Assembly (NCBI GenBank): GCA_963616135.1
Contig: CAVEJT010000010.1
Span: 1 to 28,006, forward strand
Length of the DNA stretch: 28,006 nucleotides
Direction of reading: 5' to 3'
Origin: UMGS1613 sp963616135
Lineage (GTDB): Bacteria > Bacillota_I > Bacilli_A > RF39 > UBA660
Numbering within the stretch: position 1 is the stretch's first letter; each line of letters starts with the position of its first letter. A program made the translations under genes and the position numbers. Shown in pieces: positions 20,142-26,945 of this stretch. The notes beneath the pieces are model-generated. The model saw only the letters and a program-made list of their open reading frames with translations. It made no database searches and had not been told where the DNA came from.

Positions 20142-22577
20142 ATGAAAAAAAATTATGTTGGATTAACAGATGAAGAAGTTATTAAATCTTCTACTTTAAA
20201 CGGTAAAAATACTTTAGAAAAACATGAAAAAACATCATTTTTCAAAGAATTAATAAAAATATTAAGGGAACCAACTTTATTTCTTTTAATTATAGCAGCC
20301 AGTATATATTTTATTTTAGGAGAATATGTAGATGGAATAATTATGTTATTTTGTGTATTATCTACTTGTGGTATTGAATTTTTTCAAGAATTTAAAACTG
20401 ATAAAGCTTTAGAAGAATTAAATAAGTTAACAGCTATAAATGTTAAAGTAATTAGAAATAATAAAGAGATATTTATAAATAGTGAGGATGTTGTAGTTGG
20501 AGATATTGTAATAATAGAAGAAGGAGATAAGATTCCAGCAGATGGTGAAATTTTAGAACTAGAAGGATTGGGTGTAAATGAATCTCTTTTAACAGGTGAG
20601 GTAAATACAGTTCATAAAACTACTAAAATAGATCAAAATAATCATTTTAAAACTAACATGTGCTACAAAGGTACAGATGTAGTAACAGGGCATGCAATTA
20701 TTAAAATAACATCAGTTGGAAAGGACACGGAATATGGGAAAATAGGTACTTCATTAAATGAAATAAATAAAGAAAGAAGTTCTCTACAAGTTCAAGTAGA
20801 TAAAGTTGTTAAGGTGTATGCTATAGTAAGTTTAATACTATTTTTAAGTGTTATGTTTATAACTTTTATAAATAATGAAAACTTAGATATTTCTAAAAGA
20901 ATTATTGAATCTTTGATATCAAGTATTACTGTAGCAATCGCTACAATACCAGAAGAAATACCAGTAATATTAACTATATTCTTAGCTATGGGAGCCTGGC
21001 ACCTATCACATCAAAATACTTTAACTCGTAATATTAAATCAGTAGAAAATCTTGGTAAAGTAACAGTTTTATGTACAGATAAAACAGGTACATTAACAGA
21101 AAATAAAATGAGAGTAAAAGATACTTTTATAATAAATTCTGAGTTTTATGAAGCTTCATATTTTTCATGTCACTTAAATTCTTATGATCCAATGGAACAA
21201 GCTATACAAAAGTACATAAAAGAGGGGAAAAATATTATTAATGATTATAAAATAATACATGAATATATATTTAATAATGAAGATAAAATGATGGGTATAG
21301 TAACAGATAACAAATCTTTATATGTAAAAGGTGCATATGAAACTGTTAGTAAGTTATGTAATATTGATGATAAATTAAAAGAACAAATAGAAAATAAAAT
21401 ATCATTATATTCAAATAAAGGATTACGAGTACTTGCTATAGCTTCTAAAAACAATGTTGATATAAAAGAAAAATTAACTGATTATAAATTAAATATAGTA
21501 GGACTTATCGCACTAGAAGATCCTATTAGAGAAGGTATTAATGAATCTATAAATAAGTGTTATTCAGCAGGTATTAGAACTATATTAATAACTGGGGATA
21601 ATGGTAATACTGCTATGGGTATTGCAAAAAATATTGGTATTAAAAACTATGATAATGTTATAACGGGTGAAGAACTTGAAAATATGTCTGATAAAGAATT
21701 AGAAAGAAGAGTAAATAGTACTAATATATTTGCTAGAGTATATCCAAATCATAAAATGAGAATAGTAACAGCACTTCAAAACAATGGAGAGGTAGTAGCT
21801 ATGACAGGTGATGGAATAAATGATGCAACAGCACTAAAAAAAGCAAATATAGGTATATCTATGGGTAAGGGAACAAACGTAGCTAAAGAAGCTTCAGATA
21901 TAATCTTACTTGATGATAATTTTAATACAATAGTAAGTGCAATAGAAAATGGAAGAACTATATATAATAATATAAAAAAAGCTATTTCATATGTTTTAGC
22001 AATCCATATACCTATAGCTCTTTTATCTCTTATAATACCATTTTTAAAATTACCTACATTATTACTTCCAATACATATTGTGTTACTTGAACTATTAATT
22101 GATCCTACAAGCTCTATTATTTTTGAAAGAGTAAAACCTGATAAAAATATAATGAGAAAACCACCACGTAAAGCGAGTGACAATATAATAGATTTAAGTA
22201 CATTAGTAAGATGTATTTTACAAGGATTATTAATATTCATACTTGTTTTTTGTACATATTATTACTATATAAAAAATAAAGAATATATACTTGGTTCAAC
22301 AGTATCATATTCAGTATTAGTTTTAAGTATTATGTTAGTAGCAAATACTATGAAAAGTAAAAAATTAACAATAATAAACTTTTTTAATGGTTTTAAAGAT
22401 AAAGTTATTTTAATTATAAATAGTTTAATTTTAATTATTTTATTGTGTTTAATATATATACCATTTTTACAAAAATCAGCTAATATGTGTAGTATTGAAA
22501 TAAAAGAGTGGATAATAATTTTAGTATTAACTTTAATTGGAACTATTCCATTTGATTTAATAAAAAAATACACATAA
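20142..22577 (+). CDS. Cation-translocating P-type ATPase
   Basis: This 811-residue ion pump has the P2-type order: actuator domain with TGE (151-153), membrane helix 4 with PEEIP (about 270-274), phosphorylation motif DKTGTLTEN (phosphorylated D313), hinge VTGDGINDATALKKANIGISMG, and six C-terminal helices. PEEIP replaces the PEGLP of SERCA-like calcium pumps and is typical of an uncharacterised bacterial group, so the ion cannot be assigned; calcium, magnesium or another divalent cation is possible. There is no N-terminal heavy-metal binding domain and no CPx motif, which argues against a copper or zinc exporter. The nucleotide-binding domain is compact. The membrane-flavodoxin gene starts 20 bases downstream in the same operon, hinting at a redox link. 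Confidence 0.93.
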   Translation: MKKNYVGLTDEEVIKSSTLNGKNTLEKHEKTSFFKELIKILREPTLFLLIIAASIYFILGEYVDGIIMLFCVLSTCGIEFFQEFKTDKALEELNKLTAINVKVIRNNKEIFINSEDVVVGDIVIIEEGDKIPADGEILELEGLGVNESLLTGEVNTVHKTTKIDQNNHFKTNMCYKGTDVVTGHAIIKITSVGKDTEYGKIGTSLNEINKERSSLQVQVDKVVKVYAIVSLILFLSVMFITFINNENLDISKRIIESLISSITVAIATIPEEIPVILTIFLAMGAWHLSHQNTLTRNIKSVENLGKVTVLCTDKTGTLTENKMRVKDTFIINSEFYEASYFSCHLNSYDPMEQAIQKYIKEGKNIINDYKIIHEYIFNNEDKMMGIVTDNKSLYVKGAYETVSKLCNIDDKLKEQIENKISLYSNKGLRVLAIASKNNVDIKEKLTDYKLNIVGLIALEDPIREGINESINKCYSAGIRTILITGDNGNTAMGIAKNIGIKNYDNVITGEELENMSDKELERRVNSTNIFARVYPNHKMRIVTALQNNGEVVAMTGDGINDATALKKANIGISMGKGTNVAKEASDIILLDDNFNTIVSAIENGRTIYNNIKKAISYVLAIHIPIALLSLIIPFLKLPTLLLPIHIVLLELLIDPTSSIIFERVKPDKNIMRKPPRKASDNIIDLSTLVRCILQGLLIFILVFCTYYYYIKNKEYILGSTVSYSVLVLSIMLVANTMKSKKLTIINFFNGFKDKVILIINSLILIILLCLIYIPFLQKSANMCSIEIKEWIIILVLTLIGTIPFDLIKKYT

Positions 22578-22596
22578 TTTAGAAGGAGAAAATAGT

Positions 22597-23511
22597 ATGA
22601 GATATAAAACAACAAAAAAATTTTTGATATTTTGGTGCTTGTTTATAGGTATAGGTGCTATTGTTGGTGGTATTGGAATGTTGATTGATCCAACAGGTAA
22701 ATTACTTCAAATGAATGAGCTATTACCATATTTTAAAGTACTTCCATTTAGTAAAGTGCTATTTCAAAATTATATATTTTCAGGTATAGCTTTATTAATA
22801 GTAAATGGAATAACAAATGTAGTTGCAACCTATTTAATAATAAAAAACAAAAAAATTGGAATTATATTAGGCACAATATTTGGATTTACATTAATGCTTT
22901 GGATAACTATACAATTTATAATATTTCCTTTGAATATACTTTCAACTAGCTTTTTTATAATTGGAATAATTCAATTAATAACAGGATATATGACATATGT
23001 TTTTTATCTTCAAGAACAATTTAAATTTAAAATAGAAGATTATAAAAATATAGGTCAAAATAAGGATATTTTAGTCGTTTATTTTTCAAGAATGGGTTAT
23101 ACTAAAGACATAGCACACAAAAAAGCAAATGAACTAAAGTCTGATATTATAGAAATAAAAGCAAAAGAAAAAACAGATGGTACTACTGGTTTTTGGTGGT
23201 GTGGAAGATATGGTATGCATAAATGGAATATGCCTATAGAAGATATAGATGTAGATTTAAAATCTTATAAAAAAATAATAATAGTATCTCCAATATGGGT
23301 GTTTAGTTTAAGCGCACCAATAAGAGAGTTTTGTTATAAATATCAAAAAAGTATTAATAGTGTTGAATATATTTTCACTCATTTTATGTCTACTAGTTTT
23401 TATAAAGTTGCAGATGAATTAGATAAAATATTAAAGAAAAGAAGAGATAAGTTTATATCTATTTGTATAAGATTTGGTAAAATAAAAAAAATTGAAACTT
23501 ATGAAAAATAA
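22597..23511 (+). CDS. Four-helix membrane domain fused to a flavodoxin-like domain
   Basis: The first 140 of 304 residues form four membrane helices (about 9-29, 57-80, 86-110 and 118-138). The remainder is a cytoplasmic flavodoxin-like domain: ILVVYFSRMGYTKDIA (158-173) matches the first strand and phosphate-binding loop for FMN, and VSPIWVFSLSAPIREF matches the flavin-side loop. Flavodoxins carry single electrons, and some members of this branch act as NAD(P)H-dependent reductases. Fusion to a small membrane domain suggests electron delivery at the membrane. A clear RBS (AAGGAG) and the 20-base gap put it in one operon with the P-type ATPase. I do not recognise the membrane domain. FMN binding is inferred from the motif. 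Confidence 0.8.
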   Translation: MRYKTTKKFLIFWCLFIGIGAIVGGIGMLIDPTGKLLQMNELLPYFKVLPFSKVLFQNYIFSGIALLIVNGITNVVATYLIIKNKKIGIILGTIFGFTLMLWITIQFIIFPLNILSTSFFIIGIIQLITGYMTYVFYLQEQFKFKIEDYKNIGQNKDILVVYFSRMGYTKDIAHKKANELKSDIIEIKAKEKTDGTTGFWWCGRYGMHKWNMPIEDIDVDLKSYKKIIIVSPIWVFSLSAPIREFCYKYQKSINSVEYIFTHFMSTSFYKVADELDKILKKRRDKFISICIRFGKIKKIETYEK

Positions 23512-23558
23512 TACTTCTGTTATTACAATTATTGTAATAATAAGAGTATTTTTTTTTG
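23510..23558 (+). terminator. Long two-part intrinsic terminator
   Basis: The outer stem pairs 23510-23515 with 23545-23550. The inner stem pairs 23520-23529 with 23531-23540, and a small internal loop separates them. A run of nine or more T residues follows. The TAA stop of the flavodoxin gene overlaps the left arm. Confidence 0.85.
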
Positions 23559-23587
23559 TTTTACATATTATTTATTAAGGAGATTTT

Positions 23588-25453
23588 ATGAAAATTATTG
23601 ATAATAGTACAGTAGTTGTTTTTACAAGTGATGAATTAAAAAACGTTTTGGAAAATGATAATGGATACTCTTATATTTATTTTGGAAGTAATATTGAATT
23701 AGTAAATGGTATTAAAATATCTAGTTCGAAAGTAAATGTTGTTATAGATGGTGAATATGAAGGGGTTAGGCATACTTTTACTGATAAAAAAAGTCTTTCT
23801 AGTGGTGATACAATTACAGCATCTTATTCAACAATACTTAGTGTTACTGTTTGTAATATGGATATTGTTGGATATAACTATTATGGAATGATATATGTTC
23901 CAGAAAGCTCATCTTATAAAAATATAGTAGTTGAATATAACAATATTGTTTATAATGGACCTCAATTATCTTTTCATCCTGTAGGTCTTACAAGATTTAT
24001 AAACTCTGATATTACTATTTCAAATGGTTCTTTAACTACTGGAAATGAAGTAGCAGAGTGTAATAAAATAGAAATAGGTGGTATAACTAATATTATACAT
24101 GAATCAAAAAGTAATTCAGCTTTTTGGTTTAGAAATGCTAATCCTTCTTTTGTTATTCTAAGTAATGCAGTTGTAACTTTTTCATCTGAATATAGAGAAT
24201 TATTTTATGGTGTAAATAACTTAACTTTATCTATTTTAAATAATAGTTATTTTTCAGTTACATCACATAGTGGAATGGCTTATGGTAGTAATGGAACAGG
24301 TACTACATTAATAGATTCAAATGCAGAATTTATTTTAAAGCAAACTAGTAGTAATGGAAGTTATCCTACTTGGCAAAGTTATGGAATTATTACATTAAAA
24401 GAAAACTCATCATTATCTATTATTAATAATTATAGTGGACTTTCTTCTTCTAATTATAATATTTCTTTTTCTAGTAGTGGTGGATTTATTATAGATAATC
24501 CAAAAAGAGTTGTTTTATATAATGAAAAGGCAAATGTTATTAATACTAGTTCTAGTATTCCATTTAATTTTAATTTTTCTAGAGTTAATTTATTTGATAA
24601 AGTAATTAATATAGCTGATAACATTTCTCTTTCAACTATGCCAGATTATTCTTGGTATAAAAGTAGTAGTAATTCTAGTATAAATGGTAAATTTTCATCT
24701 AGTAGTACTAGTATTGAAAATCATAATTTTACAACTGATGAATTAAAAAATTTACCATCACTTGATAACTTTATATTTGCTAATAAAAAAATATTTTCAA
24801 TTGGAGATTTTCCATTTAGGGTTAATGCTCTTACTGATAGTGATGTTATGATAAGTGGAGTAACAGGAGCTGGTAATAGTATTTTAATATCCTATAATGA
24901 TGTTAATAGTGTAGTAGTGGCAGGTGATGATGGTACTTTTAATTATAGTTATGATACACCTTTAGAAATAGGTACAATTATTACTTTTAATGTTAAAATG
25001 CGCAATGATGTTATTTATCATACTAAAGTAATTCAAATTGTTTATAGTGGTGAACTTTTTATAGATAATGCTTCTTCAATAATAAATTTTAAATTAGATC
25101 CAATTAGTACTAATCCAATAATTTGTCCAAGAGAAGGTGAGTTAGTAGTTAAAGTTACTGATTCTAGAGTTAATAGTACAGATTGGAAGTTGTATGCTAA
25201 AGTAAATCAAGAACTTACATCTATAGCAGGAGATTTATTTGAAGGACATTTAATATATAAAGATAGTAATTCTAATATTTATAATTTATCTAGTAATCCT
25301 ATTTTAGTTTATACAGGTAAACAAAATAGTGGTAATATGAGTACTACTAATGTAAGTTGGAATGATAATGAAGGAATTTTACTTATGATTGATGGAAAGA
25401 TTATTAATGGTATGGAATATACTGCTAATATAATATGGAGTATAGAAGAATAA
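23588..25453 (+). CDS. Beta-helix surface-type protein with WxL-like C-terminus, paralogue B
   Basis: This 621-residue paralogue of the 18184 protein has the same three regions. The N-terminus (MKIIDNSTVVVFTSDELKNV against MKIINDRTVQVFTSAELTNV), PDYSWYK and NHNFTTDEL are nearly unchanged, while the beta-helix coils diverge strongly. The C-terminal domain carries cleaner WxL motifs: STDWKLYAK with W533 (W-x-L) and IIWSIEE at the end (W-x-I). It has no signal peptide and starts directly with the domain. RBS AAGGAG (23577-23582) fixes the start. Paralogues A and B differ in predicted surface residues rather than layout, as expected for adhesins with different targets. A shared terminator separates it from the convergent DUF11-type gene. 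Confidence 0.7.
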   Translation: MKIIDNSTVVVFTSDELKNVLENDNGYSYIYFGSNIELVNGIKISSSKVNVVIDGEYEGVRHTFTDKKSLSSGDTITASYSTILSVTVCNMDIVGYNYYGMIYVPESSSYKNIVVEYNNIVYNGPQLSFHPVGLTRFINSDITISNGSLTTGNEVAECNKIEIGGITNIIHESKSNSAFWFRNANPSFVILSNAVVTFSSEYRELFYGVNNLTLSILNNSYFSVTSHSGMAYGSNGTGTTLIDSNAEFILKQTSSNGSYPTWQSYGIITLKENSSLSIINNYSGLSSSNYNISFSSSGGFIIDNPKRVVLYNEKANVINTSSSIPFNFNFSRVNLFDKVINIADNISLSTMPDYSWYKSSSNSSINGKFSSSSTSIENHNFTTDELKNLPSLDNFIFANKKIFSIGDFPFRVNALTDSDVMISGVTGAGNSILISYNDVNSVVVAGDDGTFNYSYDTPLEIGTIITFNVKMRNDVIYHTKVIQIVYSGELFIDNASSIINFKLDPISTNPIICPREGELVVKVTDSRVNSTDWKLYAKVNQELTSIAGDLFEGHLIYKDSNSNIYNLSSNPILVYTGKQNSGNMSTTNVSWNDNEGILLMIDGKIINGMEYTANIIWSIEE

Positions 25454-25482
25454 AAAAGCTACTAGAGCTTTTTATTTTTTTG
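25452..25482. terminator. Bidirectional terminator between convergent genes
   Basis: An eight-base-pair stem (25453-25460 with 25466-25473) has T-rich tails on both strands. It overlaps the stop codons of both the plus-strand paralogue B and the minus-strand DUF11-type gene. Confidence 0.85.
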
Positions 25483-25861
25483 TTACTTCAAAAGTAATAG
25501 TTTTTTTAGTTTTCGATTCAATATCTGGTAAATTGATAGTAAGTTTTCCAGTAGAATCTTCATAAGTATATTGACTTGCTTCAAGTGGAGTATCATCGAC
25601 CTTAACAGAATTATTTACAAGAGTTATTAAAGTAGGATTTAAAACATCAGTTATAATAGGGGAAGTGTATGCGTTTTCAGTTTGATTATTTACTTCAATT
25701 TTATAAGTTAAAGTTCCCTCGCTCCATACCATTTTATCTGCAGTTTTAGTTACTGTAAGACCTGATATCATTGTTACTACTAAAGCCTGTGTTGATATTT
25801 GTGTTGGAATATTATTATAATTTCCTAAAACGGTAGCAGTATTACTTAACTCAGTTTCCAT
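25472..25861 (-). CDS. Small DUF11-type repeat-domain protein without signal peptide
   Basis: This 129-residue protein is essentially one DUF11 (conserved repeat, TIGR01451-like) immunoglobulin-fold domain: GLTVTKTADKMVWSEGTLTY, then PIITDVLNPTLITLVNNSV and ITFEVTKK. A short SNTATV leader segment precedes it. These repeats usually occur in tandem in long secreted surface proteins, and a single copy with no signal peptide or anchor is unusual. The start at 25861 is chosen because AGGAGG lies just upstream on the minus strand; the longer upstream reading lacks any RBS. It converges on paralogue B, sharing its terminator, and diverges from the 25976 gene. A structural role with the neighbouring beta-rich proteins is possible but unproven. 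Confidence 0.7.
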   Translation of the reverse strand: METELSNTATVLGNYNNIPTQISTQALVVTMISGLTVTKTADKMVWSEGTLTYKIEVNNQTENAYTSPIITDVLNPTLITLVNNSVKVDDTPLEASQYTYEDSTGKLTINLPDIESKTKKTITFEVTKK

Positions 25862-25950
25862 ATATATGCCTCCTATTTCTAGTTTATGTTTGATATAAAA
25901 TAAAATGAAATTTATAGATAATAAACATAGAGAATTTTTTTTATTTATTG

Positions 25951-25956
25951 TATAAT
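25951..25956 (+). promoter_or_regulatory. -10 box upstream of the 25976 gene
   Basis: A perfect TATAAT follows TTG directly. No -35 with correct spacing is evident. The RBS GAGGTGA (25965-25971) and ATG follow within 20 bases. Confidence 0.45.
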
Positions 25957-25975
25957 AATTAAAATGAGGTGAAGT

Positions 25976-26911
25976 ATGAAAAAAAGACAAGAAGTATATG
26001 ATTTATATTGGTATTTTGCTTGTGAAAGACAAAATATATTTTTAAAAAAGAAAAGTGGAGAGCCTGCACCTTGGACAAAAGATAAAATTTTACAAGAGTA
26101 TAAGTTTTGTAATAGTTATAGAGTTAATGATAGAGTTAGTCAGTATTTATTAAAAGAAGTTATATATAATGGTAAAGAATATTCTGATTCGAGTATGTTA
26201 TTTAGAATAATATTGTTTAAATTATTTAATAAAGAATCAACTTGGGAACTTTTATTAAATAATTTTGAAGATATTACTTTAGAAACATTTGATACTAGAA
26301 AGTATTCAGAAATATTGGAGAAGGCTATATCGAGTGGTGTTAAAATATATAATGATGCATATATAAGTTGCGCTAATAAAGCTTTTGGATATGATAGAAA
26401 ACATGACAATCATTTAGCTTTATTAGATAAAATGTTTAATAAAGATAAAATATATGAAAAAATAGAAAAATGTAAAACCATGGAAGAAGCTTTTAATATA
26501 ATCAAAAGTTATCCTTTAATTGGTAATTTTATGGCTTATCAATTAGTAACTGATATTAACTATAGTGAAATTGTAAATTGGAGAGAAGATGAATTTACAG
26601 TAGCTGGTCCAGGATCACTTCGTGGGATAAAGAAATGTTTTATTGATAAAGGTAAAATGAGTAATGAGGATATTATTAGATATATGTATGAACATCAAGA
26701 TAAAGAATTTAAAAGACTTAATTTAGATTTTAAAAGAATTGGTAATAGACCACTACAACTTATAGATTGTCAAAATTTATTTTGTGAGTTAGATAAGTAT
26801 TGCAGACAGGCTTTACCTAATCTAAAATCTAATAGAACTAAAATAAAAAAACATTATGTACCAAAAAGTACTAAAATTGACTATTATTATCCACCTAAGT
26901 GGAATATATAA
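25976..26911 (+). CDS. Homologue of the HMUDK helical domain (DNA base hypermodification family)
   Basis: This 311-residue protein matches a family I recognise from phage thymine hypermodification systems: the helical domain of 5-hydroxymethyl-dU DNA kinase and its glycosylase-like relatives. Typical stretches are YDLYWYFACERQNIF, PAPWTKDKIL, RVNDRVSQYLL, MLFRIILFKLFNKESTW, KHDNHLALL, FMAYQLVTDINYS, EDEFTVAGPGSLRGIKKCF and RPLQLIDCQNLFCELDKY. The IKSYPLIGNFMAYQ region recalls the helix-hairpin-helix of DNA glycosylases. No P-loop kinase domain is fused. It is monocistronic between its own promoter and a bidirectional terminator, with no thymidylate-modifying enzymes or phage genes nearby. A role on DNA bases is inferred from the family; the actual reaction is unknown. 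It is often annotated as a nucleotide kinase domain protein. Confidence 0.8.
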   Translation: MKKRQEVYDLYWYFACERQNIFLKKKSGEPAPWTKDKILQEYKFCNSYRVNDRVSQYLLKEVIYNGKEYSDSSMLFRIILFKLFNKESTWELLLNNFEDITLETFDTRKYSEILEKAISSGVKIYNDAYISCANKAFGYDRKHDNHLALLDKMFNKDKIYEKIEKCKTMEEAFNIIKSYPLIGNFMAYQLVTDINYSEIVNWREDEFTVAGPGSLRGIKKCFIDKGKMSNEDIIRYMYEHQDKEFKRLNLDFKRIGNRPLQLIDCQNLFCELDKYCRQALPNLKSNRTKIKKHYVPKSTKIDYYYPPKWNI

Positions 26912-26913
26912 AA

Positions 26914-26945
26914 AGAATGAACAAATTTGTTCACTCTGTTTTATT
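26914..26945. terminator. Bidirectional terminator between convergent genes
   Basis: A perfect 16-base palindrome (TGAACAAA at 26918-26925 with TTTGTTCA at 26926-26933) is extended by flanking pairs. T-rich sequence follows on both strands. It separates the 25976 gene from the minus-strand gene ending at 26941. Confidence 0.75.

Noticed and set aside
20142..22577. KdpB or heavy-metal CPx-type ATPase
   Set aside because: There is no CPx motif, no N-terminal metal domain and no kdpA or kdpC. The order of domains and the six C-terminal helices fit a P2-type pump.
18184..25453. Paralogues A and B as phage tail spikes
   Set aside because: No baseplate, tail or packaging genes are nearby, and the C-terminal region looks WxL-like. 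This stays a weak alternative only.
25862..25990. 43-residue N-terminal extension of the DUF11-type protein
   Set aside because: The extension has no RBS and runs into the divergent gene. AGGAGG lies just before the ATG at 25861.
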